Source of the DNA: Pseudomonadota bacterium
GTDB taxonomy: Bacteria; Desulfobacterota; Syntrophobacteria; Syntrophobacterales; Syntrophobacteraceae
Reading direction: 5' to 3'
DNA length: 14,750 nucleotides
Assembly: GCA_023442755.1 (NCBI GenBank)
Contig: JAEZXS010000241.1
Coordinates: 1-14,750 of the forward strand
Below are positions 5,437-12,219 of the stretch, piece after piece (position 1 is the stretch's first letter; each line of letters starts with the position of its first letter). A program made the translations under genes and the position numbers. The notes under the pieces were generated by a model. The model saw only the letters and a program-made list of their open reading frames with translations, ran no database searches and was not told where the DNA came from.

Positions 5437-6473
5437 CCTTCACTCCTGTCTTCCTGACCGCCGAAATGATCCCAGCCTTGCAAGCCCCGGGAAACGACGA
5501 CCTGCTTCCCGTCGGCATCGCCGATCCGGATGATTCCCGGTTCCCCGGTAATTTTGCCTATCTCGTGGCAGGCCACCCCGCCCCGGTCCGCAAGCATCCC
5601 CCTGATCCGTGGGACGGAATCGGGAGCGGCCGTAAAGAGCAGTTCATAATCCTCGCCCCCCGCAAGTGCCCATTCGAACCCGTCGCATCCCGAAGCCGCG
5701 CAGACGCCGGAGAGCGCCGGGCTGACCGGAACTTTCGCCTTCTCTATCAGCGCCCCCGTCCCGCTCGCAGCACAGATGTGGCCGAGGTCGGAAAGCAGGC
5801 CGTCGCTTACGTCTATCATCGCATGTACCAGTCCGGACCGGGCGAGGAGCCGCCCTTCCTCCAGGCGGGGCTGGGGGGTGCAGTGGCGCGCTGTCACCTG
5901 TCTTCTGAAAACGTCGCTCACGCGGAGTTCCGGACGGCGGATCAGCTCGAGGCCTGCCCGGGATTCACCCGGATATCCGGTAACGAGGATGGAATCCCCG
6001 CTGCGCGCACTACTCCGGAGAATCAAGTGTTCGGGTGCGATTTGCCCGAGCAGGGTCAGGTCGATGACGATTCTGGAATCCAGCCGGCTGAGGTTTCCGC
6101 CCACGATCGCCGCGCCCGCAAGCGCGGCCTGCTCGCGCATGCCGCGGTAGAGTTCTTCTATGAATTCCACATCCGTTTCGGGAGGGACCGCCAGCGATAC
6201 CAGCGCCCAGCTGGGATTTCCCCCCATTGCCGCTATGTCGCTCACGTTTATGGCAACCACCTTTCGCCCGAGCTGGTGCGGGGTGATAGCCTCGCGCAGG
6301 AAGTGCACCCCCTCGACCTGGGTGTCGCAGGTGGCGAGCAGGTAGTCGGGACCGGAGGTCCTGAGCACCGCCACATCATCGCCGATGCCGACCACCACAT
6401 CCGGACCCGCCTCGGGAAGGAGCCGGGCTATGCGTTCTATAAGTCCGAATTCGCCGATTTCTCTCAGGAGCAT
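5433..6473 (-). CDS. thiL: Thiamine-monophosphate kinase
   Basis: A 346-residue enzyme of the PurM/ThiL fold that phosphorylates thiamine monophosphate to thiamine diphosphate with ATP. Signatures in order: GEFGLI (7-12); VVGIGDDVAV (27-36) and D50 with EGVHF (54-58), the Mg-nucleotide site; RKVVAINVSDIAAMGG (70-85); VGGNLSR (124-130); DVSDGL (221-226); GGEDYELLF (272-280); and GWDHF (333-337). Length is normal. The start at 6473 lacks a strong ribosome site (only a GGGG about 10 nt upstream), but the conserved GEFGLI begins at residue 7, so no later start is possible. First gene of a thiL-thiD pair. I looked for a TPP riboswitch in the leader and found none. Confidence 0.95.
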   Translation of the reverse strand: MLLREIGEFGLIERIARLLPEAGPDVVVGIGDDVAVLRTSGPDYLLATCDTQVEGVHFLREAITPHQLGRKVVAINVSDIAAMGGNPSWALVSLAVPPETDVEFIEELYRGMREQAALAGAAIVGGNLSRLDSRIVIDLTLLGQIAPEHLILRSSARSGDSILVTGYPGESRAGLELIRRPELRVSDVFRRQVTARHCTPQPRLEEGRLLARSGLVHAMIDVSDGLLSDLGHICAASGTGALIEKAKVPVSPALSGVCAASGCDGFEWALAGGEDYELLFTAAPDSVPRIRGMLADRGGVACHEIGKITGEPGIIRIGDADGKQVVVSRGLQGWDHFGGQEDRSEG

Positions 6474-6500
6474 TCACAACCCCGATCGGAAGATTTTCGC

Positions 6501-6530
6501 GCTGGATCCCGGCCTGCGCCGGAACGACGG
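6501..6530. repeat. REP-like hairpin unit (GGATCCCGGCCTGCGCCGGAA type)
   Basis: CCGGC (6509-6513), the loop CTGC and GCCGG (6518-6522) form a short GC-rich hairpin flanked by TGGATC and AACGACGG. This closely resembles the dispersed element of the form TGGATTCCCGCCTGCGCGGGAATGACG known from many proteobacterial and related genomes. It lies 28 nt upstream of the thiL start. Only one copy is in the window, so repeat status rests on resemblance. Confidence 0.55.
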
Positions 6531-6562
6531 CTTTTTACACTAACATTAAATCGCGGATTGCC

Positions 6563-6607
6563 AAAAACAAAAGGCGAAAAGGGATCATAGAACCCCCTGT
6601 TCGCCTT
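6563..6607 (-). terminator. Rho-independent terminator after the pilT pair
   Basis: AAGGCGAA (6571-6578) pairs with TTCGCCTT (6600-6607), with a likely inner GGG/CCC extension. On the minus strand the stem is followed by TTGTTTTTGG. It begins 28 nt past the stop of the PilU-like gene and separates the pil genes from thiL. Confidence 0.8.
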
Positions 6608-6635
6608 GAAAGAATGCCTGCGTGAAGAAAGTATA

Positions 6636-7808
6636 TCAGGGCTGAATTTTGCGGGCATACTCGCGGTCGACCTTCAGCCCCTCGAAGTCCGTCGTGCGCT
6701 CGCCGCGCCCCGATTTGATCTGGTCTATTCCGCGGTTGACCACGGCTTTCCTGGATGCGTATGCAAGGGCGGTTTCCTGCGTTATCTGCCCGGATTCGTA
6801 AAGGCCGGTGATGTATTCGTCGAAGGTAATCCAGCCGAACGGCCGCGCCTGCTGCATCATTTCGTAAAAGGTCTTGCCCTCGGATTCGCCGTGAATGATC
6901 GATTCCTGGACGCGAAGGTTGTTTCCCATAATTTCGAGCGCCGCAACGCGGCCGCCTCCGACCTTAGGCAGAAGCCGCTGCGAGACGACCCACCGGATGG
7001 TGTCGGCCAATCGGATCCGGATGAGCCTCTCTTCCTCCAGATCGAACATACCGATGACGCGGTTTATGCTCTGGCCGGCGTTCATTGTATGCAGGGTGCT
7101 CAGGACCAGGTGACCGGTCTCGGCGGCGCTCAGGCCGATTTCCACCGTTTCCCGGTCGCGCATTTCGCCGACCAGGATCACCTTGGGCGCCTGGCGCAAC
7201 GCTGCCCGCAGCCCGTTGGCGAAGTTGTCGAAATCCAGTCCCAGTTCGCGCTGGTTGAAGGTTGCCTTGAGCTGGGGATGGACGAATTCGACCGGGTCTT
7301 CCAAGGTGACCACGTGGTAGGGATACCTGCTGTTGATTTCGTTCAGGACAGCGGCAAGAGTCGTGGACTTGCCGCTTCCAGTGGCACCGGTGATGAAGAC
7401 GATGCCGAATTTTTCCTCGGCGATCTGCTTGAGCACCTTGGGAAGATGAAGTTCGTCGACTGTCGGAATCTTCGTGGGAAGCTGCCTCATGGCAATGGAA
7501 TAGGTGCCGCGCTGCGAAAAAACGTTCACGCGAAAACGCGCGCGCCCGGGCAGATGGTAAGAGACGTCGCAGGAACCCATGGTAAGCAGGTGATTTATGC
7601 CGCGGCGATCGTTTCCGACAAGGTTGAGCGCTATGGTTTCGGTGTGGAAGGGCGTTAGCTTCTGGATTCCGAAATCGAGGCACGCGGGTTTGAGCAGGCC
7701 ATCCACTTCGACCTGTGGAGGCTTGCCGACGGTGAAATTTATATCCGATGCCCTGGGGTTTTCATCCAGGATTGCCGATAGGAATGCATCCAGCTCTGCC
7801 CGTCTCAT
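6636..7808 (-). CDS. PilT/PilU-like type IV pilus retraction ATPase (paralogue)
   Basis: A 390-residue hexameric secretion ATPase expected at the inner-membrane base of the type IV pilus. After an N-terminal PAS-like domain (about 1-110) come Walker A GATGSGKSTT (141-150), the Asp box VTLEDPVEFVHP (167-178), Walker B KVILVGEMRDRE (209-220) and the His box GHLVLSTLHTMNA (232-244). The C-terminal signature of PilT, AIRNLIRE, is replaced here by NLRVQESIIHGESEGKTFYEMM (297-318), closer to PilU or divergent PilT copies. The tail after 360 (IDQIKSGRGER on) is not part of the core. Start at 7808 chosen because AAGGA lies 7 nt upstream and the PAS-like domain follows at once; an upstream in-frame ATG (7922) lies inside the preceding pilT. 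It is 47 nt downstream of pilT and ended by the terminator at 6563-6607. Confidence 0.88.
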   Translation of the reverse strand: MRRAELDAFLSAILDENPRASDINFTVGKPPQVEVDGLLKPACLDFGIQKLTPFHTETIALNLVGNDRRGINHLLTMGSCDVSYHLPGRARFRVNVFSQRGTYSIAMRQLPTKIPTVDELHLPKVLKQIAEEKFGIVFITGATGSGKSTTLAAVLNEINSRYPYHVVTLEDPVEFVHPQLKATFNQRELGLDFDNFANGLRAALRQAPKVILVGEMRDRETVEIGLSAAETGHLVLSTLHTMNAGQSINRVIGMFDLEEERLIRIRLADTIRWVVSQRLLPKVGGGRVAALEIMGNNLRVQESIIHGESEGKTFYEMMQQARPFGWITFDEYITGLYESGQITQETALAYASRKAVVNRGIDQIKSGRGERTTDFEGLKVDREYARKIQP

Positions 7809-7855
7809 CAACTGTTCCTTTCGAATCTTTGGGAAACCACACCGGCGGAATCGTT

Positions 7856-8938
7856 CTAGACCTCCGTAAAATCCTCGGGAGGCTCCGTCAGGTAGGAGCG
7901 GAATTTTTCCTTGTCCACACACTTCATGTACGCCTCGGTCGCACTGATTCTCCCGGCCTTCAGGTGGGTGAGGATCGCGTCGTCCAGGGTCTGCATGCCG
8001 TACTTCTTCCCGGTCTGGAGCGCTGAAGGGATCTGGTGGGTTTTCGCTTCGCGTATCATGGCTCGTACGGCGTGTGTGGCTATGAGTATCTCGAGAACGG
8101 CAACCCGGCCTTTCACGTCGACGCGTTTGAAAAGGGCCTGCGAAACGACCGCCCGGATTCCGTCTGCAAGTGTCGATCGGATTTGGGCCTGTTCGCCCGT
8201 CGGGAATACTTCGATTATGCGGTCGACCGTTTTGGGCGCGCTGGTGGTGTGCAGTGTCGAGAAAACGAGGTGACCGGTAGCAGCTGCCTCGATGGCGAGC
8301 CGAATCGTTTCCAGGTCGCGCATTTCGCCCACCAGGATGATGTCGGGGTCTTCGCGGAGGGCGGCGCGAAGTGCGGACGAAAAGTTACGGGTGTGCGTTG
8401 CCACCTCGCGATGGTTCACGATGCAGTTCTTGCTGGTATGAACGAATTCTATCGGGTCTTCGATGGTGATGATGTGGTCTTTGCGCTTGCGATTGGCCTC
8501 GTCGATAATCGCCGCAAGTGTTGTCGACTTGCCGCTTCCCGTCGGCCCGGTAACGACTACGATCCCGCGCGGCAGGAGTGCCAGCCGACTCACGACGGCC
8601 GGCAATCCGAGCTGGTCCACGGAGAGGATCTCGCTCGGAATTTCACGGAATACTGCGCCGATCCCGTTCTTCTGCATGAAAAAATTGGCACGGTAACGCG
8701 CCAGCCCCGGAATTTCATAGGCAAAGTCCAGGTCCCCGGTTTCCTCAAAAACCTTTATCTTGTCTTCAGGTGTAATTTCGTAGAGCATAGACCGGAGTTC
8801 ATCGTCATCCAGGACCTTGTACTTGATTCTCTCGAGGTCGCCTCGAATTCTCAAAACCGGCTGCTGTCCGGAAACCAGGTGAAGGTCCGAAGCTTTCTGC
8901 TCGTTTACCAACTTGAAAAATGCATCGATTCTTGCCAT
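7856..8938 (-). CDS. pilT: Type IV pilus twitching motility ATPase PilT
   Basis: A 360-residue ATPase that powers pilus retraction by dismantling pilin at the inner membrane. Order: N-terminal domain with ASDLHLVSGQQPVLRIRGDL (16-35); Walker A GPTGSGKSTT (131-140); Asp box ITIEDPIEFVH (157-167); Walker B IILVGEMRDLE (200-210), with E205 catalytic; His box TGHLVFSTLHTTSA (221-234); and AVRAMIREAKTHQI (290-303), the match to the PilT retraction motif AIRNLIREgKtHQi. Length is normal for PilT. The ATG at 8938 has AAGGGG 7 nt upstream; the frame is open to 9196, but that extension overlaps the radical SAM gene and is not family-like. A hairpin-forming leader lies at 8960-8998. First of a tandem pair with the paralogue downstream. 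Confidence 0.94.
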   Translation of the reverse strand: MARIDAFFKLVNEQKASDLHLVSGQQPVLRIRGDLERIKYKVLDDDELRSMLYEITPEDKIKVFEETGDLDFAYEIPGLARYRANFFMQKNGIGAVFREIPSEILSVDQLGLPAVVSRLALLPRGIVVVTGPTGSGKSTTLAAIIDEANRKRKDHIITIEDPIEFVHTSKNCIVNHREVATHTRNFSSALRAALREDPDIILVGEMRDLETIRLAIEAAATGHLVFSTLHTTSAPKTVDRIIEVFPTGEQAQIRSTLADGIRAVVSQALFKRVDVKGRVAVLEILIATHAVRAMIREAKTHQIPSALQTGKKYGMQTLDDAILTHLKAGRISATEAYMKCVDKEKFRSYLTEPPEDFTEV

Positions 8939-8959
8939 GGATGCCCCTTGAATTCTTTC

Positions 8960-8998
8960 GACCACGAAGAAGCCGTACCCGGAAAAACGGCATCGGTC
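8960..8998 (-). other. Hairpin in the leader of pilT
   Basis: GACC-AC-GA (8960-8967) and GCCGT (8972-8976) pair with ACGGC (8987-8991) and TCGGTC (8993-8998), giving a long imperfect stem 22 nt upstream of the pilT start. There is no T-tail on the minus strand, so it is not a standard terminator of the radical SAM gene. I could not match it to the c-di-GMP (GEMM) consensus. It may be a regulatory leader structure or an mRNA processing or stability element. Confidence 0.35.
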
Positions 8999-9026
8999 TT
9001 TCAGTGCAATTTCTGTTCCGTATTTC

Positions 9027-9959
9027 CTAAAGCTCGATATCGACCCAGTGCCGATGCCGGTCGTCCAGCCTGGTAATCCCTGCCCGCCGGGCCGCATCCA
9101 GGGCCTGCGAAAACTCTTCCCGGGTAATCCTCCGGCCGATCTCCGGCTTTCCGAATGCTCCGCCGCAGGGATGATACTGGTCCATGATGTTGACATATGT
9201 CATCGGGGAAACCTCCCGCGCAAGAAACTCCATCACCTGCGCAGTGCCCGACAGGCCGTTCGGCATTACCAGGTGCCGCACGAGCAGCCCCCGTTGCGCT
9301 ATCCCGTTCCGGTCGCACTGAAGGTCTCCTACCTGCCGGTGCATCTCTCGAATGCCTGCTCGCGCGCGGTCGAAATAATCCGGCGCATCGCACAGGTCCC
9401 GGGCCGTTTCCGGGTCGGCAAACTTGAAGTCCGGCATATACATATCGACTACTTTGTCCAAAAGCTTTAAGGCCGGAACACGCTCGTAGCCCCCACAATT
9501 GTATACGAGCGGAATCTGCAGCCCATTGCGGATGGCGATTGGAAGGGCTTCCAGTATGGCGTGGATTACGTGAGACGGTGTTACGAAATTGATATTGTGG
9601 CAGCCGCCGCGCTGCAACGCCAGCATGATCGCGGCAAGGTCCTCCGGGGTTGCCTCCGTGCCCTCTCCTCCATGGCTGATGTCATAGTTTTGGCAGAATG
9701 TGCAGAACAGGTTGCATTGCGAAAAGAAAATAGTCCCCGAGCCGCTTCTGCCGACAAGAGGCCGTTCCTCCCCGAAATGAGGACCGTAGCTTGCAACCAC
9801 CGCGTACCGGCCCGTCCTGCAAAAGCCCTTCTCGCCCGCCATCCTGTCCACGCCGCAACGGCGCGGGCACAGGCTGCACTTTTTCATCCACCTGGTCGCA
9901 CGCCCGATCGCCCGCTCCAGCCGCCCGTTTTCGTATGACTCGATATATGCTGCCGGCAT
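9027..9959 (-). CDS. Radical SAM protein, PflX-like (homologue of pyruvate formate-lyase activating enzyme)
   Basis: A 310-residue iron-sulfur enzyme. The cluster-binding motif C-x3-C-x2-C is in SQCNLFCTFCQNYDIS (C82, C86, C89). Before it lies a second cysteine set, CSLCPRRCGVDRMAGEKGFC (C28, C31, C35, C47), the hallmark of PflX/COG1313-type proteins and able to bind metal or a second cluster. VTPSHV and MPDFKFADPETA (a substrate-radical barrel segment) follow; the C-terminus has HPCGGAFGKPEIGRRIT. Reaction unknown; the family is thought to activate or modify proteins. The ATG at 9959 is chosen for AAGGAGGG just upstream; the frame continues to 10022 without such a site. It stands apart, divergent from the Rrf2 gene and 88 nt ahead of pilT. 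Confidence 0.88.
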   Translation of the reverse strand: MPAAYIESYENGRLERAIGRATRWMKKCSLCPRRCGVDRMAGEKGFCRTGRYAVVASYGPHFGEERPLVGRSGSGTIFFSQCNLFCTFCQNYDISHGGEGTEATPEDLAAIMLALQRGGCHNINFVTPSHVIHAILEALPIAIRNGLQIPLVYNCGGYERVPALKLLDKVVDMYMPDFKFADPETARDLCDAPDYFDRARAGIREMHRQVGDLQCDRNGIAQRGLLVRHLVMPNGLSGTAQVMEFLAREVSPMTYVNIMDQYHPCGGAFGKPEIGRRITREEFSQALDAARRAGITRLDDRHRHWVDIEL

Positions 9960-10054
9960 TGCACCCTCCTTGGGTTTGGTTGGCATTTTAAATCCGATGC
10001 ACCACAGGCATTCTATCCGCAAATGTTGCAGATTTCCGCATATTTACGCGGGAT

Positions 10055-10067
10055 ATTTCCGGGAAAT
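10055..10067. promoter_or_regulatory. Short palindrome in the radical SAM/rrf2 divergent region
   Basis: ATTTCC-G-GGAAAT is a 13-bp palindrome in the 215-bp gap between the divergent radical SAM and Rrf2 genes, about 32 bp upstream of the Rrf2 -35 box. It could be an operator; no known site matches exactly. Confidence 0.25.
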
Positions 10068-10098
10068 AAACGGGGCGGGTTGCGTTTTCGGAAATTTC

Positions 10099-10127
10099 TT
10101 GACTTACAAAGCGAGTGGGCGTAAATT
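10099..10127 (+). promoter_or_regulatory. Sigma-70 promoter of the Rrf2/sulfur cluster
   Basis: TTGACT (10099-10104), a 17-bp spacer and TAAATT (10122-10127) give a good housekeeping promoter about 48 nt before the Rrf2 start codon. The -10 overlaps the left arm of the palindrome at 10124-10148, so a bound regulator would block RNA polymerase. Confidence 0.7.
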
Positions 10128-10165
10128 CCCACTATTACTATGGGAATTAAGGCATAATTTAATTC
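10124..10165. promoter_or_regulatory. Overlapping palindromes, likely Rrf2 operator
   Basis: AATTCCC (10124-10130) and GGGAATT (10142-10148) form a perfect 7-bp inverted repeat with an 11-nt spacer over the -10 region. A second repeat, GAATTAA (10144-10150) and TTAATTC (10159-10165), shares its right arm and lies just before the ribosome site. Sites of this size and TTCCC/GGGAA composition are typical for Rrf2-family dimers such as CymR. Binding is inferred from position and symmetry. Confidence 0.6.
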
Positions 10166-10174
10166 GAGGCTCCC

Positions 10175-10612
10175 ATGAAACTGTCCACTAAAGGCCGCTA
10201 CGGCGTTCGACTCATGTTCGACCTGGCTCTGCACACCGGAAACGGCCCCATCACCCTGAAGGACATTGCGGCACGACAGGAAATCTCGGAAAAATACCTC
10301 TCCAACATCATCCCTCCCCTGAAGAGTGCAGGGCTCATTCACGCCGTGCGCGGCGCCCAGGGGGGATATGTACTGGCGAGGCAACCCCGGGACGTCACGC
10401 TCAAAGACATCCTGCTCGTGCTGGAAGGGCCGATGTGCCTGGCCGAATGCGCCGAACAGCCACAGCTGTGCAGCCGCTCGGAAACCTGCCTGGTGCGTGA
10501 TATCTGGGCGGAGGTCAACGGCAAAATGCTGGCGGCGCTCGACTCCGTTACACTCGAATCCATGGTGGAACGGCAAAAGAACAGGGAACAGGTCCTGTCT
10601 TTCAGCATATGA
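10175..10612 (+). CDS. Rrf2-family transcriptional regulator (CymR/IscR type)
   Basis: A 145-residue winged-helix DNA-binding protein. The N-terminus MKLSTKGRYGVRLMFDLA (1-18), the recognition-helix region ISEKYLSNIIPPLKSAGLI (37-55) and the wing AVRGAQGGYVLAR (57-69) are textbook Rrf2. The effector region has four cysteines, C88, C92, C99 and C105, in MCLAECAEQPQLCSRSETC. IscR uses a C-x5-C-x5-C set to hold a 2Fe-2S cluster; here three fit a C-x6-C-x5-C spacing, so cluster or thiol sensing is plausible. CymR of Firmicutes lacks these cysteines and senses cysteine through CysK binding. Location at the head of yezD-metY-cysK-metX-metW argues for sulfur control. Start supported by GAGG 5 nt upstream and by family length. 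Overlapping palindromes upstream suggest autorepression. Confidence 0.92.
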   Translation: MKLSTKGRYGVRLMFDLALHTGNGPITLKDIAARQEISEKYLSNIIPPLKSAGLIHAVRGAQGGYVLARQPRDVTLKDILLVLEGPMCLAECAEQPQLCSRSETCLVRDIWAEVNGKMLAALDSVTLESMVERQKNREQVLSFSI

Positions 10613-10658
10613 GCCTGGATTCACTGCAGCAGACCCTTCCTCGCATGAGGTGACGGAT

Positions 10659-10841
10659 ATGTCGGAAAAGAACCTGATAAACGACACGATAGTGAAAGAT
10701 ATAGTCGATAAGATACACGGGATCGATGTCGGAACGATTACAATATCGATCTATAAATCCAGAATCGTTCAGGTCGATGTCACCAGGACCGATACGCTGC
10801 GTTTCGATCGGGTGTGGCTCGAAAACGGAGAGGGAATCTAA
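10659..10841 (+). CDS. YezD-like small protein (DUF2292)
   Basis: A 60-residue protein, MSEKNLINDTIVKDIVDKI then HGIDVGTITISIYKSRIVQVDVT and TLRFDRVWLENG. The helix followed by 'G-x-I-x-I-x-I-x-x-x-R-I-V-Q-V/I-D' strand pattern matches what I know of the small YezD/DUF2292 family. GAGGTGA sits 5 nt before the ATG at 10659, fixing this start; a longer open frame running through from 10326 is the shadow frame of rrf2. It lies 46 nt after the Rrf2 gene and 60 nt before metY, inside the sulfur cluster. Function unknown; a link to sulfur metabolism or its regulation is inferred from position only. Confidence 0.8.
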   Translation: MSEKNLINDTIVKDIVDKIHGIDVGTITISIYKSRIVQVDVTRTDTLRFDRVWLENGEGI

Positions 10842-10901
10842 CCGGACGAAACGCAGGCAGACGCCTGAACGGTTCCGCACGCGGCTATCCAAGGAGAAGC
10901 T

Positions 10902-12218
10902 ATGAAATCCGACCAGAAAACTGAATGGGGACTCGAAACGCTCGCCGTGCACGGCGGACAGGTTGCAGACCCCACAACCGGTTCGCGGGCTGTTCCGATC
11001 TATCAGACCACATCCTATGTGTTCAGGGATACGAGTCATGCCGCGAATCTTTTCGCACTGAAGGAATTCGGGAATATCTATTCCAGGATCATGAATCCGA
11101 CCAACGATGTCCTGGAAAGGCGCATCGCCATGATCGAGGGAGGAACCGGAGCTCTGGCGGTGGCAAGCGGCCAGGCGGCGATATCTCTTGCCCTCCTGAC
11201 AGTTACGCAGCCCGGCGACGAGATCGTGGCGGGAAACAATCTCTACGGCGGGACCTACCAGCTTTTCCATTACACCTTCCCGAAGCTGGGTCGACATGTG
11301 AAATTCGTCGATTCCACGCAGCCGGAAGAATTCAAAAAAGCGATAACGGAGAAAACACGGGCCGTTTATGCAGAGACGGTCGGAAATCCCAAGCTGGATG
11401 TACCCGACTTTTCGGCCGTCGCTCAGATCGCCCATGATGCGGGAGTGCCCCTCATCGTCGACAACACGGTAGGGATCGGCTTGGTGCGCCCGTTCGACTT
11501 CGGCGCGGACATAACCGTCCTTTCCGCGACGAAATTCGTGGGCGGCCACGGGACCTCGATCGGCGGGCTGATCGTCGATTCCGGAAAATTCGACTGGGGA
11601 AACGGTAAGTTTCCGGAATTCACCGATCCGGACCCGAGCTATCACGGGCTCAAATTCTGGGAATCATTCGGAAACGTTCCGGGAATGGGCAACATCGCTT
11701 TCGTCATCCGGGCGCGCGTGCAGTGGTTGCGCGACCTGGGGCCGGCATTGAGTCCTTTCAATTCTTTCCTTTTCCTCCAGGGGCTCGAAACGCTGCCGCT
11801 CAGGCAGGAGCGGCACTCCGACAACGCCATGAATGTGGCGGTTTTCCTGCAGCGCCACCCCCTGGTAAACTGGGTGACATACCCGGGCCTGAAAGAGAAT
11901 CCGAATCACTGCATCGCCAAAAAGTACATGAACGGCAGGTATGGTGCGCTCGTCGGGTTCGGGATCAAAGGCGGCCTGGAAGCCGGCAAAAAGTTCATCA
12001 ATTCTGTCAAACTCCTTTCGCACCTGGCGAACATCGGGGATGCGAAAAGCCTGGTCATTCACCCGGCATCGACCACACACCAGCAGCTTACGCCGGAAGA
12101 GCGGGACGCAACCGGAGCAACTGAAGACTATATCCGCCTTTCGGTAGGCCTGGAAAACGTTCAGGACATCCTGAACGACATAGACCAGGCGCTCGAAAAA
12201 TCAGCTATGGGGGAATAG
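10902..12218 (+). CDS. metY: O-acetylhomoserine sulfhydrylase (MetY-type, PLP-dependent)
   Basis: A 438-residue enzyme of the Cys/Met metabolism PLP family that replaces the acetyl group of O-acetylhomoserine with sulfide to give homocysteine. Signatures: LAVHGGQVADPTTGSRAVPI (14-33), with IYQTTSYVF; YSRIMNPTNDVLE (60-72); VASGQAAI, the phosphate-binding turn (88-94); VDNT (186-189), with D187 for the pyridine nitrogen; and VLSATKFVGGHGTSIGG (206-222), with Schiff-base K211. The longer chain (about 430 rather than 380-400 residues) and GTSIGG loop favour sulfhydrylase over cystathionine synthase or lyase. AAGGAG lies 5 nt upstream of the ATG. metX downstream makes its substrate, and cysK follows after one base. 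Confidence 0.94.
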   Translation: MKSDQKTEWGLETLAVHGGQVADPTTGSRAVPIYQTTSYVFRDTSHAANLFALKEFGNIYSRIMNPTNDVLERRIAMIEGGTGALAVASGQAAISLALLTVTQPGDEIVAGNNLYGGTYQLFHYTFPKLGRHVKFVDSTQPEEFKKAITEKTRAVYAETVGNPKLDVPDFSAVAQIAHDAGVPLIVDNTVGIGLVRPFDFGADITVLSATKFVGGHGTSIGGLIVDSGKFDWGNGKFPEFTDPDPSYHGLKFWESFGNVPGMGNIAFVIRARVQWLRDLGPALSPFNSFLFLQGLETLPLRQERHSDNAMNVAVFLQRHPLVNWVTYPGLKENPNHCIAKKYMNGRYGALVGFGIKGGLEAGKKFINSVKLLSHLANIGDAKSLVIHPASTTHQQLTPEERDATGATEDYIRLSVGLENVQDILNDIDQALEKSAMGE

Positions 12219-12219
12219 C

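Noticed and set aside
5466..6590. 374-codon open frame antisense to thiL
   Set aside because: Shadow frame; the minus-strand product carries every ThiL motif.
6456..6635. TPP riboswitch upstream of thiL
   Set aside because: A CTGAGA string exists but lies inside the thiL coding region (codons 3-4), and no matching ACC-TGATCTGG half or thi-box arrangement is visible.
8939..9026. c-di-GMP or cGAMP (GEMM) riboswitch before pilT
   Set aside because: A hairpin is present, but the conserved GCAAACC and GAAA receptor/tetraloop core of GEMM is missing and the gap is short.
10326..10841. 171-codon frame that reads from within rrf2 through yezD
   Set aside because: The first part is out of frame with rrf2 and meaningless; only the part from the ATG at 10659, with its ribosome site, is a gene.
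10602..11645. 347-codon minus-strand frame over yezD and metY
   Set aside because: Shadow of metY; composition-driven open frame with no family signature.
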